Counted from the first letter of the stretch, positions 8,540-19,892 are shown. The stretch is 64,000 bases of DNA from an uncultured Pelagibacteraceae bacterium (GCA_902527215.1 CABZOF010000002.1:1-64000), one strand, 5' to 3'. The notes: generated by a model from the letters alone, not told the origin. Numbers and translations are program-made.

Positions 8540-9176
8540 ATGAAACTTAAATACCAAGATTTAGTTATTAAAGATGGAAAGTTTGTTGGCAAATTTGAGG
8601 AAATGTACCAAAAGTTTTCTGACCCTTGGAATTTATTAAAAATAAATAAATTAGATGGGGGTAATTTAAATTACAAAATTATTTATGATTATTGTAAAAA
8701 ATTAAAACAAAAAAAAAAAATAACAACACTTGAGATTGGATGTGGTTTTCCTCAAATTTCTAATGAGTTACTTAAAAATGGATTTAAAGTTTATGGAACA
8801 GATATTTCTGAAACCGTTATTAGAAAATCTAAAAAAAAATATCCAAAATTAAAAAAACAATTTATTTGTAAGTAATTTTTTAAATTTTTCATTATATGAA
8901 AAATTAAATCCAAACATTATAATTTTAAGTGATATTACTTGGTATATACTTCCTGAACTTAAACAATTTATTAAATGGTACAAAGGTTTAAAGAAAGAAG
9001 TCCACTTGATACATTCGCTTGCCGTATATGGTAAAAATAAACAAAAATATGGAAAAGAATATTTTTATGATTTAAAAAGTATAAAATCATTTTTTAATCT
9101 TAATTATTTGTCCTCAGGTTACATTGAAAATATTGGTGAAGGTAAACATACTTTTTTTTTAGGAACCAATAAATAA
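8540..9176 (+). pseudogene. SAM-dependent methyltransferase, frameshifted
   Basis: The first 111 codons encode the start of a class I SAM methyltransferase, with the motif I glycine loop LEIGCGFPQISNELL and acidic motif II (GTDIS), and then stop at 8873. The missing C-terminal half (SNFLNFSLYEKLNPN onward through ITWYILPELKQF to LGTNK) continues without interruption in the next frame to 9176. A single extra base in one of the A-homopolymers around 8832-8857 explains this. Joined, the product would be about 211 residues, resembling methyltransferases found in sugar and surface-polysaccharide clusters. Either the gene is decaying or the assembly has a homopolymer error. It stands alone between typA and groEL, as expected of a stray accessory gene. 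Confidence 0.75.
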
Positions 9177-9212
9177 AATGAAGTAATCATATAAACTTCT
9201 TATCTTAGAAAC

Positions 9213-9242
9213 AAAAAACCCCCGGAAATTTCTTTCCGAGGG
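9213..9242 (-). terminator. Terminator of groES-groEL
   Basis: A G/C-rich hairpin (CCC plus CGGAAA pairing with TTTCCG plus GGG, one mismatch, 4-nt loop) is followed on the minus strand by six Ts. It lies about 50 nt beyond the groEL stop and is the natural end of that operon. It may also stop plus-strand readthrough from the methyltransferase. Confidence 0.85.
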
Positions 9243-9294
9243 CTCTAATTTTGTTTAGTGAATGTTTTATGAGTGTTCTCTAAACGGTAGGGAA

Positions 9295-10968
<1,674 letters not shown>

Positions 10969-10974
10969 TTAATT

Positions 10975-11268
10975 TTATTTAGAAGTAGAGATACCCATAA
11001 TATCTGACTCTTTCATTATGCTGTATTCTTTACCATCAATTTTAACTTCTGTTCCTGACCATTTTCCAAAAAGAACCTTGTCGCCAACTTTAACATCCAT
11101 TGGTATAATTTTTCCATCCTCAGTTTTTGATCCACCACCTACAGCAACTACTTTACCCTCTTGTGGTTTTTCTTGTGCGGAATCAGGGATGATAATTCCA
11201 CCAGCAGTTCTTTCACTACTGTCTAAAACTTCGATTAATACTCTGTCGTGTAACGGTTTAAACTTCAT
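10975..11268 (-). CDS. groES: Co-chaperonin GroES (10 kDa)
   Basis: The 97-residue lid of the GroEL chamber has the typical start [14 protein letters not shown], the mobile-loop region [20 protein letters not shown], and [21 protein letters not shown]. It lies upstream of groEL in the usual groES-groEL order with a clear Shine-Dalgarno (aggagt) 6 nt before ATG. It is first in the operon, directly behind a sequence matching a heat-shock sigma factor promoter. Confidence 0.97.
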   Translation of the reverse strand: MKFKPLHDRVLIEVLDSSERTAGGIIIPDSAQEKPQEGKVVAVGGGSKTEDGKIIPMDVKVGDKVLFGKWSGTEVKIDGKEYSIMKESDIMGISTSK

Positions 11269-11292
11269 ATTTACTCCTTTAAATTAGATTTC

Positions 11293-11321
11293 ATATAGAT
11301 GTATGTGACTATTATTTCAAG
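11293..11321 (-). promoter_or_regulatory. Sigma-32 (RpoH)-like promoter of groES-groEL
   Basis: On the minus strand, CTTGAA is separated by exactly 17 bp from CTATAT. This agrees with the alphaproteobacterial RpoH pattern (CTTGAC/A, 17-18 bp, CYTATNT). No CIRCE inverted repeat is visible, so control by RpoH rather than HrcA is inferred. The predicted start of transcription leaves a leader of only about 20 nt. Confidence 0.6.
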
Positions 11322-11388
11322 ATCTGCCCTAAAATTTATAAATGAGAAAATTCAAGAATTTATTAGATTTTTAAGCTATATCTGAAAT

Positions 11389-12204
11389 ATGAGTAAAAAT
11401 TTAGATGAATCTGGCTTAAAATCGATATTCATTGAATATGACTTATTTTTCATTGATATCTGGGGAGTAGTCCATAACGGAATAAAGCTTTATGAGAATG
11501 CTGTCAAAGTTTTAGATGAATTATATCAAAATGAAAAAAAATTCATATTGTTGACAAATGCTCCAAGACCCAACCTGACAGTAATTAATACTCTAAAAAA
11601 GATGGGTTTAAATAATTTTTCTGATACAGTTTTTACATCTGGAGAGGCATCAAAAAGGTATCTTTTAGAAAATCTCAATAATAAAAAATTTTTTCACTTA
11701 GGACCAACAAGAGATTTTGACTTATTTAAAACTTTTGAAGATTGTAAAGTGCTTGATATAGATGATTCTGATTATTTATTATGTTCGGGTCTTTTTGAAG
11801 AGCACGAACATAATTTGGGTTATTACAAAAATCTTTTATCAAAACATATAAAAAAAAAAATGATATGCACTAATCCTGATTTAATAGTTGATCGAGGAGA
11901 CAAAAGAGAATACTGCGCAGGCTCTATTGCAAAATCATTTGAAGAAATTAATGGTGAGGTGATTTACTTTGGTAAACCTTATCCTCCTGTTTATGAAATT
12001 GCAGCAGATATAAATGACAAAAAAATATTATGTATTGGTGATAATTTAAATACGGATATAAAGGGTGCTAACATTCAAAATTTTGATTCATTACTTATTA
12101 CAGGTGGTATACATAGAGAAGAAATTTCAAAATTATCAATTGATAATGTACTTAAAAATTATGATGCAAAAATTAATTATTTTCAGAAAGAGTTAAAATG
12201 GTGA
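11389..12204 (+). CDS. HAD-superfamily class IIA hydrolase (TIGR01459 type)
   Basis: The 271-residue phosphatase-like protein carries the nucleophile motif as DIWGVVHNG near residue 24, motif II (LLTNAPRP), the cap-domain region, FGKPYPPVYEIA, and the final acid motif CIGDNLNTDIKGA. This class acts on small phosphorylated metabolites. The TIGR01459 group is common in alphaproteobacteria, but its substrate is not established. It heads a tightly packed run with ribF, ileS, lspA and the BamF-like gene, overlapping ribF by 7 nt. Confidence 0.85.
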   Translation: MSKNLDESGLKSIFIEYDLFFIDIWGVVHNGIKLYENAVKVLDELYQNEKKFILLTNAPRPNLTVINTLKKMGLNNFSDTVFTSGEASKRYLLENLNNKKFFHLGPTRDFDLFKTFEDCKVLDIDDSDYLLCSGLFEEHEHNLGYYKNLLSKHIKKKMICTNPDLIVDRGDKREYCAGSIAKSFEEINGEVIYFGKPYPPVYEIAADINDKKILCIGDNLNTDIKGANIQNFDSLLITGGIHREEISKLSIDNVLKNYDAKINYFQKELKW

Positions 12205-13127
12205 AGAAATTAAATATTTTTAATAATTTTAATATTCCAAATAAATTTAAAAGATCAATTATCTTGATTGGTAATTTTGATGGCTTGCACTCAGGGCACC
12301 AAAAATTATTTGGATTAGCTAAAAAATATAAAATAAAATATAAATCTAAAGTTGGTGTTGTTACTTTTGATCCTATACCTAAAATGTTTTTTAATACAAA
12401 AATTAAAAACTATAGAATTTCAAATTTTAATCAAAAGGTTGTTTATTTAAAAAAATTTGGTGTTGATTTTTTAATTAATAAAAAATTTGACAAAAATTTT
12501 TCAAAAATTACTTACTATAAATTCATAAAAGATATTTTATCAAGAAAACTTAGTTCAAAATTTATATTTGTTAGTAATAATTTTAGATTCGGTCATAAAA
12601 GAGAAGGTGATGTAGCAATGCTAAAAAAATATGAGAATGATTTTGGTTATAATTTAATAAATCCAACTCCTTTGATGAAAAATAAAAAAATAATTTCATC
12701 AACAATTATTAGAAAGTTACTTGAAGAGGGAAAGCTATCAAAAGCAAATAATTTTTTAAAAAGAAACTGGGAAATTGAGGGAAAAGTTCAAAGAGGCAGA
12801 ATGATGGGTCAAAAAATTGGATTCCCAACCTGCAATATTGATATTGGAAATTATGTTATAGCAAAGCCCGGTGTTTATGCTGTAAAAACAAGAATTAGTG
12901 ATAGAAAAAAAAAGTATAAAGGAATAGCTAATTTAGGTTTTAGACCCACATTTAATCAAAAAAAAATACTTTTAGAGGTAAATATTTTTAATTTTTCAGG
13001 AAATCTTTATAATAAAAAATTATCTGTAGAATTTTTAAAATTTATAAGAGGAGAAAAAAAGTTCAAAGGTATCAGTGAGTTAAAAAATCAAATTAGAAAA
13101 GACATTGTTAAAGCTAAAAAAACATAA
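12198..13127 (+). CDS. ribF: Bifunctional riboflavin kinase / FAD synthetase
   Basis: The 309-residue enzyme converts riboflavin to FMN and then FAD. The N-terminal nucleotidyltransferase domain shows IGNFDGLHSGHQKLF and the later STIIRKLLEEG segment. The C-terminal kinase domain shows the GRMMGQKIGFPTCNI motif, KPGVYAV and GIANLGFRPTF. It overlaps the HAD gene start-to-stop and shares one base with ileS, so translational coupling is likely. The protein is unusually Lys/Asn/Phe rich even for this window. Confidence 0.95.
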   Translation: MVKKLNIFNNFNIPNKFKRSIILIGNFDGLHSGHQKLFGLAKKYKIKYKSKVGVVTFDPIPKMFFNTKIKNYRISNFNQKVVYLKKFGVDFLINKKFDKNFSKITYYKFIKDILSRKLSSKFIFVSNNFRFGHKREGDVAMLKKYENDFGYNLINPTPLMKNKKIISSTIIRKLLEEGKLSKANNFLKRNWEIEGKVQRGRMMGQKIGFPTCNIDIGNYVIAKPGVYAVKTRISDRKKKYKGIANLGFRPTFNQKKILLEVNIFNFSGNLYNKKLSVEFLKFIRGEKKFKGISELKNQIRKDIVKAKKT

Positions 13128-15868
13128 TGAGCAAGGAACATTTAAACTTACCTAAAACTGCTTTTTCTATGAAAGCAAATCTGCCAAATAAAGAACCAGA
13201 ATATTTGAAATATTGGGATAAGATTAATCTATATGAAAAACTAAGATCCCAAAGTAAAGGAAAAGAAAAATTTGTCTTACACGATGGACCTCCATATGCA
13301 AATGGAAATATTCATATGGGAACTGCGTTAAATAAAATTCTTAAAGATATAATTATTAAATTCCATCAAATGGATGGTAAAGACTCAGTTTATGTACCTG
13401 GTTGGGATTGTCATGGATTACCAATCGAATGGAAAATTGAGGAACAATACAAAAAAAATAAAAAAAACAAAAATGATGTGCCTATTATTGAGTTTAGAAA
13501 AGAATGTAGAGATTTTGCAAGTAAATGGATTGATATTCATAAAGATCAATTTAAAAGATTAGGAGTAATCGGAGATTGGGAAAATTATTATTCAACTATG
13601 AGTTTCGATGCAGAAGCTCAAATTGTAAGAGAACTTGGAAAATTTTTAAAAGAGGGTAGTTTGTACAAGGGTTACAAACCTGTTTTATGGTCAACTGTAG
13701 AAAAAACAGCTTTGGCAGATGCAGAAGTTGAATATCAAGATCATGTATCTGATACAATCTATGCAGCTTTCCCAGTTAAAAAATCCAATATCAATGAACT
13801 AATTGGTTCGAACGTTGTTATTTGGACAACAACTCCATGGACGATACCAGCTAACAAAGCATTAGCTTACAATCAAAGTTTGGTTTATGTTTTATGCGAG
13901 ATAAATAACAAAGATATTTTAGAAAATGAAAAAATAGTTATTGCAAAAGAACTTTTGACGTCTGTTTCAAAAGATACTGATTATAAAATTAAGATATTAA
14001 AAGAATTTAAAGGAAAAGAATTTGATGGAACTATTTGTAGCCATCCATTTCATAAAATTGGATACGACTATGATGTTCCGATGCTCGAGGCAAGATTTGT
14101 TACAACTGAACAAGGAACAGGAATTGTTCATTGTGCACCAAGCCACGGACCTGATGATTTTAATTTGTGTATCAATAATGGTATAAAAGCAATTGAAACT
14201 GTCGATGATGATGGAAGGTACACGAAACACATACCCATATTTGAAGGAACTCACATTTTTAAAGCAAACAATATCGTTATTGAAAAGCTTAAAGAACTAA
14301 AAAGTCTTTTAAACAATGGTAAACTAACACATTCCTACCCACATTCTTGGAGATCAAAGGCTCCTTTAGTTCATAGAGCAACACCCCAATGGTTTATTTC
14401 AATGGAAAGTCATAAACTAAGAGACAAAGCACTTAGAGCAATAAATGAAACCACTTTCTATCCTAGTAAAGGAAAAGAGAGAATTAAAGCAATGATCGAG
14501 ACTAGACCAGATTGGTGCGTCTCTAGACAGAGAGTATGGGGAGTTCCGCTTCCAATATTTATTTCTAAAAAAAATGGAGAAATTCTTATTGATGAAGAAG
14601 TTTTTGAGAATATTGCAAAGATTTTTGAAAAAGAAGGCTCAGACTGCTGGTTTGAAGATAATTTTCAGAGACTGCTCGGAAATAAATATAAAGCAGAAGA
14701 TTTTGAAAAGACTAGTGACATTGTAGAAGTATGGTTTGATAGTGGATCAACACATTCTTTTGTTTTAGAAAAGAGAGAAGATTTAAAATGGCCTGCATCA
14801 ATGTATCTAGAGGGGTCGGATCAACATAGAGGATGGTTTCACTCTTCTTTGCTAGAGTCTTGTGGTACTAGAGATAGAGCACCATTTGAAAGTATTTTAT
14901 CTCATGGGTTTGTTGTTGATGGAAAAGGACTAAAAATGTCTAAATCAACTGGAAATGTAATAGCACCAGAAGATATTTTAAAAAAATATGGTGCTGATAT
15001 ACTTAGAATTTGGGTTGCCTCATCAAATTATGCTGAGGACTTAAGAATAGATTATTCAATTTTAGACCAACACTCTGAATCTTACAGAAAAATTAGAAAT
15101 ACTTTCAGATATCTTTTAGGAAATATACAAGACGAATACTCAAAGGTAAATTTTGAAAAAATTAATTTGAATAATATTCCTGAATTAGAAAAATATATGC
15201 TGCATAGATTGTATGTGATAGATGACAGTTTTAATAAATACTTTAAATCATATAATTTTCATAATTTATATAAAGAATTATTAAATTTTTGTACAGTAGA
15301 ACTCTCAGCATTTTATTTTGATATCAGAAAAGATCTTCTATATTGTGATCCAAAAGACTCAAAAAAGCGTTCTGATTGTATTTTGATACTAAAAGTAATT
15401 TTAGAATGCTTATTAAAATGGTTTGCACCGATCTTATCATTTACCACTGAGGAAATTTATCATTTAATTCACAAGGAAGATAATAATGGAAGTATTCATT
15501 TACAAAAATTTGTTAAAATTCCAAATCAATGGAAAAATGAGGAATTAAATATTAAATGGGATAAACTTAAACTAATCAGAGACGAAGCAAACATTAGTAT
15601 TGAAAGCAAAAGGGCTGATAAAATTATTGGTTCAAGTTTAGAGGCAAATATTGAAATCAAAATCAAAGATAAGGACATTTATAGTTTAGCTCAGAACCAT
15701 GATTTCTCCGAAATTTGCATAACATCCTCTGCTACAATATCTAATGATAACAGTTTGGAAAAAGAAATTGAGATCATTAGTTCAAAAGCTGTTGGGAATA
15801 AGTGCCCAGTTTGTTGGAAAATTAGAGAAAATATTTGCGAAAGAGATGGTAACTGTCATCTTTCATGA
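13127..15868 (+). CDS. ileS: Isoleucyl-tRNA synthetase
   Basis: The 913-residue class I synthetase charges tRNA-Ile. The HIGH signature appears as DGPPYANGNIHMGTALNK and the KMSKS signature as GLKMSKSTGNV. The CP1 editing domain includes TTTPWTIPANKALAYN and GTGIVHCAPSHGPDDF. A C-terminal zinc site begins with CPVCWKI and a further Cys pair follows, although the tail is short. The gene overlaps ribF by one base and lspA by 4 nt, a conserved ribF-ileS-lspA order in bacteria. Confidence 0.98.
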   Translation: MSKEHLNLPKTAFSMKANLPNKEPEYLKYWDKINLYEKLRSQSKGKEKFVLHDGPPYANGNIHMGTALNKILKDIIIKFHQMDGKDSVYVPGWDCHGLPIEWKIEEQYKKNKKNKNDVPIIEFRKECRDFASKWIDIHKDQFKRLGVIGDWENYYSTMSFDAEAQIVRELGKFLKEGSLYKGYKPVLWSTVEKTALADAEVEYQDHVSDTIYAAFPVKKSNINELIGSNVVIWTTTPWTIPANKALAYNQSLVYVLCEINNKDILENEKIVIAKELLTSVSKDTDYKIKILKEFKGKEFDGTICSHPFHKIGYDYDVPMLEARFVTTEQGTGIVHCAPSHGPDDFNLCINNGIKAIETVDDDGRYTKHIPIFEGTHIFKANNIVIEKLKELKSLLNNGKLTHSYPHSWRSKAPLVHRATPQWFISMESHKLRDKALRAINETTFYPSKGKERIKAMIETRPDWCVSRQRVWGVPLPIFISKKNGEILIDEEVFENIAKIFEKEGSDCWFEDNFQRLLGNKYKAEDFEKTSDIVEVWFDSGSTHSFVLEKREDLKWPASMYLEGSDQHRGWFHSSLLESCGTRDRAPFESILSHGFVVDGKGLKMSKSTGNVIAPEDILKKYGADILRIWVASSNYAEDLRIDYSILDQHSESYRKIRNTFRYLLGNIQDEYSKVNFEKINLNNIPELEKYMLHRLYVIDDSFNKYFKSYNFHNLYKELLNFCTVELSAFYFDIRKDLLYCDPKDSKKRSDCILILKVILECLLKWFAPILSFTTEEIYHLIHKEDNNGSIHLQKFVKIPNQWKNEELNIKWDKLKLIRDEANISIESKRADKIIGSSLEANIEIKIKDKDIYSLAQNHDFSEICITSSATISNDNSLEKEIEIISSKAVGNKCPVCWKIRENICERDGNCHLS

Positions 15869-16356
15869 AAAGTGAAAATATAAAAAAAATAGTAATAAGT
15901 ATTTTTATTTTATTATTCATTTTCTTATTAGACAGAATATCAAAAATACTTATTCTGAATTTGCTAGAGCAAACTGGACGAGTAGATATTTACATAAACC
16001 CATTTTTAAATTTTTATTTAGTTTGGAATAAAGGAATAGGATTTGGCTTATTATCTTCAGATCAAGATCTTTTTTATAATGTTGTCACTATTTTAATTGT
16101 ACTAATTAATTTTGTGATTATCTATCTCTTATTAAAAGAAAAAGGACTAAAGTATTATTTTTTAATTATTATTTTAGGAGGCTCGTTAGGTAATCTATTT
16201 GATAGGATATATTATCGAGCTGTCCCAGACTTTTTTGACTTAAATTATAATGGATATCATTGGTTTATTTTCAATGTGGCCGATATATTTATAACAATTG
16301 GAATTATTTTACTTATTCTGGCTGAATTAATAAGTTATAAAAAAGTAAATGAATAA
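15865..16356 (+). CDS. lspA: Lipoprotein signal peptidase (signal peptidase II)
   Basis: The 163-residue inner-membrane aspartyl protease has four transmembrane helices and removes the signal peptide from diacylated prolipoproteins. Conserved blocks are LDRISK, FLVWNKGIGFGLL, GGSLGNLFDRI and the catalytic Asp segments VPDFFDL and FNVADIFITIG. It overlaps ileS (ATGA) and the following lipoprotein gene by 8 nt, so a peptidase and one of its likely substrates are co-translated. Confidence 0.97.
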   Translation: MKSENIKKIVISIFILLFIFLLDRISKILILNLLEQTGRVDIYINPFLNFYLVWNKGIGFGLLSSDQDLFYNVVTILIVLINFVIIYLLLKEKGLKYYFLIIILGGSLGNLFDRIYYRAVPDFFDLNYNGYHWFIFNVADIFITIGIILLILAELISYKKVNE

Positions 16357-16675
16357 ATTCTTTAAAATTTCAAAATTACTATTCCTCTTGTTGTTTTTAT
16401 ATTCATGTGGTTCAGTTGGTGAAGCTTTACAAGGAAAAAAAAGATCAGATCAAGGAGACGAGTTTTTAATAGATAAAAAAAATCCATTAGCCATGCCGCC
16501 AGATTTTGATAAATTACCAAAACCAGGAGAAGCAAATGCAAAATCTACCAAAGATTTTGAAAGCGATCAATCAAACATAAAAAATTTACTTAAGAAGGGT
16601 GATATTGAAGAAGATGCTTCATCTTCAGAACAATCTACATCTATTGAAAGTTCAATATTAAAAAAAATTAAGTAA
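16349..16675 (+). CDS. DUF3035 lipoprotein, BamF-like
   Basis: The 108-residue lipoprotein has a hydrophobic signal and a lipobox ending in LYSC around residue 20. It is followed by the DUF3035 hallmark KKNPLAMPPDFDKLPKP and a Ser/Glu/Lys-rich disordered tail. In alphaproteobacteria DUF3035 proteins are described as BamF, an accessory of the outer-membrane beta-barrel assembly machine, and commonly follow lspA. The location and motif agree with that. The protein is shorter than many homologues, so only the core motif is secure. Confidence 0.75.
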   Translation: MNKFFKISKLLFLLLFLYSCGSVGEALQGKKRSDQGDEFLIDKKNPLAMPPDFDKLPKPGEANAKSTKDFESDQSNIKNLLKKGDIEEDASSSEQSTSIESSILKKIK

Positions 16676-16679
16676 GTAA

Positions 16680-17849
16680 ATGTTTTCAAAAAATATTATT
16701 TTTAAAAATTTCCAACAAAAGAAAAATATAAATGCAAAAAAAAAAATAAATAATATTTTAAAAAAAGAATTAATTAAAAGTAATGCACTATTAAATTCGT
16801 TTAATAAAAATTATAAATATAGCTATAGAAAAAAAATTTTAAATAAATATAAAAATTTTAGCGTCGTCAATCTAATTGGTATGGGTGGTTCTATTTTAGG
16901 TACAGAAGCAATATATGATTTCTTAAAGTTTAAGATTAAAAAAAAAATAAATTTTTATAATGATCTTGATGGAAAAATTAATTTTACAAATAAGAGAAAA
17001 ACTCTAAACCTAATTGTATCGAAATCTGGGAACACACTTGAAACTATATCAAACTTCAACGTAATCCTTAATTCTCAAAAAAAAAATAAAAATATAGTAA
17101 TTACAGAAAAAAACTCTAGTTTTCTTACTAAACTCGGAAATAAATTAAAGGCAGATATTATTGAACATAAAAATTATATTGGAGGAAGGTATTCAGTTTT
17201 ATCTGAAGTTGGGATGTTGCCAGCGGAGTTGATAGGACTAAATGAGAGAAAATTTAAAAGGCTAAATTACCTAATAAAAAATAAATATTTTTTAAATCAA
17301 TTGATTTATAACGTTAATTTCATATTTAACTGTGTTTCAAAAGGAAAAAAAAATTCAGTAATTCTTAACTATGACGAAAGTTCTAATAATTTATTTAAAT
17401 GGTACCAACAACTGACAGCAGAAAGTTTAGGCAAAGATAATAAAGGTATTTTTCCTATTATTTCATCTATGCCCAAGGATAATCATAGCCTGCTCCAACT
17501 TTATTTAGATGGGCCAAAAAATAATTTTTTTACATTTTTTGGAATTTTAAATGAAAAAACATTTAGATTATCTAATAAAAATTTATTTGATAAATTTTCA
17601 ATTTTAAAAAACAAAAATTTAAATCAAATCATCAAAGCACAAAGACAGGCAACTCAAATAGTTTTTAAAAGAAAAAAAATACCTTTTAGAAGTTTTGAAA
17701 TTTTGAGTAAAAATGAGGAAGCAGTTGGAGAATTATTTACTTTTTTTGTTTTAGAGACAATTTTGTTGGGAAGGCTAATGAAAGTCAATCCTTTTGATCA
17801 ACCTTCAGTTGAGTTAATTAAAACTGAAACTTCAAAATTACTTATTTAA
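16680..17849 (+). CDS. pgi: Glucose-6-phosphate isomerase (divergent, short)
   Basis: The 389-residue sugar isomerase interconverts glucose 6-phosphate and fructose 6-phosphate. Evidence is the SIS phosphosugar fold with NLIGMGGSILGTEAIYDFLK, VSKSGNTLETISNF, the GGRYSVLSEVGMLPAEL block, the QQLTAESLGKDNKG motif, and the C-terminal NPFDQPSVELIKTE. It is much shorter than E. coli Pgi (about 550) but near the length of SAR11-type enzymes. It begins 4 nt after the BamF-like gene and converges with rsmD, overlapping it by 4 nt. Confidence 0.92.
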   Translation: MFSKNIIFKNFQQKKNINAKKKINNILKKELIKSNALLNSFNKNYKYSYRKKILNKYKNFSVVNLIGMGGSILGTEAIYDFLKFKIKKKINFYNDLDGKINFTNKRKTLNLIVSKSGNTLETISNFNVILNSQKKNKNIVITEKNSSFLTKLGNKLKADIIEHKNYIGGRYSVLSEVGMLPAELIGLNERKFKRLNYLIKNKYFLNQLIYNVNFIFNCVSKGKKNSVILNYDESSNNLFKWYQQLTAESLGKDNKGIFPIISSMPKDNHSLLQLYLDGPKNNFFTFFGILNEKTFRLSNKNLFDKFSILKNKNLNQIIKAQRQATQIVFKRKKIPFRSFEILSKNEEAVGELFTFFVLETILLGRLMKVNPFDQPSVELIKTETSKLLI

Positions 17850-18409
17850 ATTAATTTACCGAATAAAATTTTAGATATACCATAATTCTTCTCATCCAAA
17901 ATATTTAAAAACCTAGAAATATTATCAACCGATTTTTTATTTCGATGTATAATTATGATTGTATTTATATCAGCAATCTTTAATGTTTTTATTTGATTTA
18001 TTAAAATACTTATTTCTTCATCCTTAAAAGGTGGATCAAGAAAAATTATATCAAAAATTTCTTTTTTTAAACTTGTTTCCTTCAAATCATACGCATTTCT
18101 TTTATATATTTTAGTTTTGTTCTCTAATTTTAAATTAAATATATTTTTTTTTAAAATTTTTAATGAATTAGAATAATTTTCAAAAAAAATTACCTCTTTA
18201 GATCCTCTAGATAAACACTCAATTCCAAATGAACCAGTACCAGAAAATAAATCCAACACTTTAGAGTTATTTATATCTTTAGAAACTTTACTTGAATGAT
18301 CTAAAATATTGAAAATCGATTCTCTAACCATATCTCTCAATGGTCTTGTAGATTTATCCAGAGGAATTAGCAATTTTTTTCCCTTAAGACTTCCTCCTAT
18401 TACTCTCAT
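17846..18409 (-). CDS. rsmD: 16S rRNA (guanine-966-N2)-methyltransferase
   Basis: The 187-residue SAM-dependent enzyme modifies G966 of 16S rRNA. It starts with the family's RVIGGSLKGKKL and carries RPLRDMVRESIFNIL, the SAM loop VLDLFSGTGSFGIE, and the catalytic DPPF in IIFLDPPFKDEE. It overlaps purD by 4 nt and is the second gene of that unit. Confidence 0.95.
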   Translation of the reverse strand: MRVIGGSLKGKKLLIPLDKSTRPLRDMVRESIFNILDHSSKVSKDINNSKVLDLFSGTGSFGIECLSRGSKEVIFFENYSNSLKILKKNIFNLKLENKTKIYKRNAYDLKETSLKKEIFDIIFLDPPFKDEEISILINQIKTLKIADINTIIIIHRNKKSVDNISRFLNILDEKNYGISKILFGKLI

Positions 18410-19671
18410 ATATCTATAATTTTGTATCCTATATCTCTACGATAAAAACCATTGTTCCAATTTAGATTTTCAATTTCTTTTATTACTTTGTCCCTTGAAG
18501 ACTTAAAATTATTAGAGATACTAACAAAATTCAGTACCCTCCCTCCATTAGTATATACTCTGTTATCCTTTTTTTCTGTGCCCGCATGGTAAACAAAAAA
18601 TGAACCATTACTCCTTATATTTTCAATGTTTGGTATTTCGATATTTTTTTTGTAAATATCTGGATATCCATTAGAGCAAAGGACTATACAAATACTTTTT
18701 TTTCTCTCCCAATGAATATCTTGGCTCTCTAAAGTTTCATCACAACAAGATAAAATTAAATCTAATAAATCAGTAGCTAAAAGTGGTAAAATTGTTTGAC
18801 ATTCTGGATCTCCCATTCTCACATTATATTCAATAAGATAAGGATTATTATCTTTAATCATTAGACCAACATATAAAAATCCTTTGTAATTTTCTCCCAT
18901 GTCTTTAATAGCCTTAAAAGTAGGATTAACAATTTCTGTAATTATTTTTTTGTCTAGTTCTGCATTTATAAGTCCCGAAGGTGAATATGCACCCATCCCT
19001 CCTGTATTCTTTCCTCTATCTCCCTCACCAACTCTCTTATGATCTTGAGCAGTATTAAATTTTTTATATGTTTTTCCATCTGAAAGTACGAAATAACTCA
19101 TTTCATCCCCTTGCAAAAATTCTTCAATTAGGACTTGTTCAGCTAAACCAAATTTTCCATTAAATATTTCTTGCACAGCTTTATTTGAACTTTCCAAATC
19201 TTCACAAATATAAACACCTTTACCTGCAGCTAATCCATCTGCTTTAACGACTATAGGCATATTTGCATTTTCCAAATATGAATAAGCTTCTTTAGCAGTT
19301 CTAAATACTCCAAATTGTGCAGTAGGAATATTGTACTTTTCACATATTTTCTTTGTAAATATTTTTGATCCTTCTAATTGTGAAACCTTTTTGTTTGGAC
19401 CGAAAACTTTTATATTTTCTTTTAAAAGAAAATCAACAACACCATCAACTAGAGGTTTTTCAGGTCCTACTATTACTAAATCAATTTTATTTTCTTTTAT
19501 AAATTTTGATAAACTTTCAAAATTATAAAAATCCATTTCCACATTCTCTGCTATTGGGTCAGTACCAGCATTACCTGGTATACAGTATAATTTTTGAAGC
19601 TTAGGAGATTTTGAGATTTTAGTTGCTATTGCATGTTCTCTGCCACCATTTCCAAGAATTGCAATTTTCAT
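18406..19671 (-). CDS. purD: Phosphoribosylamine-glycine ligase (GARS)
   Basis: The 421-residue ATP-grasp enzyme makes glycinamide ribonucleotide in purine synthesis. Hallmarks are MKIAILGNGGREHAIA, VGPEKPLVDGVVDFL, VVKADGLAAGKGVYI, the DHKRVGEGDRGKNTGGMGAYSP block, and EYNVRMGDPECQTILPLL. It heads a purD-rsmD unit and is divergent from a DUF2093 gene with about 26 bp between the starts. Confidence 0.98.
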   Translation of the reverse strand: MKIAILGNGGREHAIATKISKSPKLQKLYCIPGNAGTDPIAENVEMDFYNFESLSKFIKENKIDLVIVGPEKPLVDGVVDFLLKENIKVFGPNKKVSQLEGSKIFTKKICEKYNIPTAQFGVFRTAKEAYSYLENANMPIVVKADGLAAGKGVYICEDLESSNKAVQEIFNGKFGLAEQVLIEEFLQGDEMSYFVLSDGKTYKKFNTAQDHKRVGEGDRGKNTGGMGAYSPSGLINAELDKKIITEIVNPTFKAIKDMGENYKGFLYVGLMIKDNNPYLIEYNVRMGDPECQTILPLLATDLLDLILSCCDETLESQDIHWERKKSICIVLCSNGYPDIYKKNIEIPNIENIRSNGSFFVYHAGTEKKDNRVYTNGGRVLNFVSISNNFKSSRDKVIKEIENLNWNNGFYRRDIGYKIIDI

Positions 19672-19697
19672 ATATTCAAATATATATCCTATAAATC

Positions 19698-19889
19698 ATG
19701 AACAAGTTAGCAAAATTAAAATATCTACCAAATAATTTTGATATTATAGAAGAAGGTGACCATGTTATTTGTGCAGTTTCAGGAAAGAAAATTTCACTAC
19801 AGAATTTGAATTATTGGAATGTAGATGAGCAAGAGGCTTATTTTTCTTATGTTGAAGCTTCTATAAAAAAAGAAAAAGATACTAAATAA
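19698..19889 (+). CDS. DUF2093 domain protein
   Basis: The 63-residue protein matches the DUF2093 pattern: a start near LKYLPNNFDIIEEGDHVICAVSGK, then I-x-L-x-x-L-x-Y-W-x-V and a QEAYFS segment before a charged tail. These small proteins are widespread in alphaproteobacteria and of unknown function. Its 3' end faces the lauroyl acyltransferase gene with 3 bp between them. Confidence 0.85.
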   Translation: MNKLAKLKYLPNNFDIIEEGDHVICAVSGKKISLQNLNYWNVDEQEAYFSYVEASIKKEKDTK

Positions 19890-19892
19890 TTA

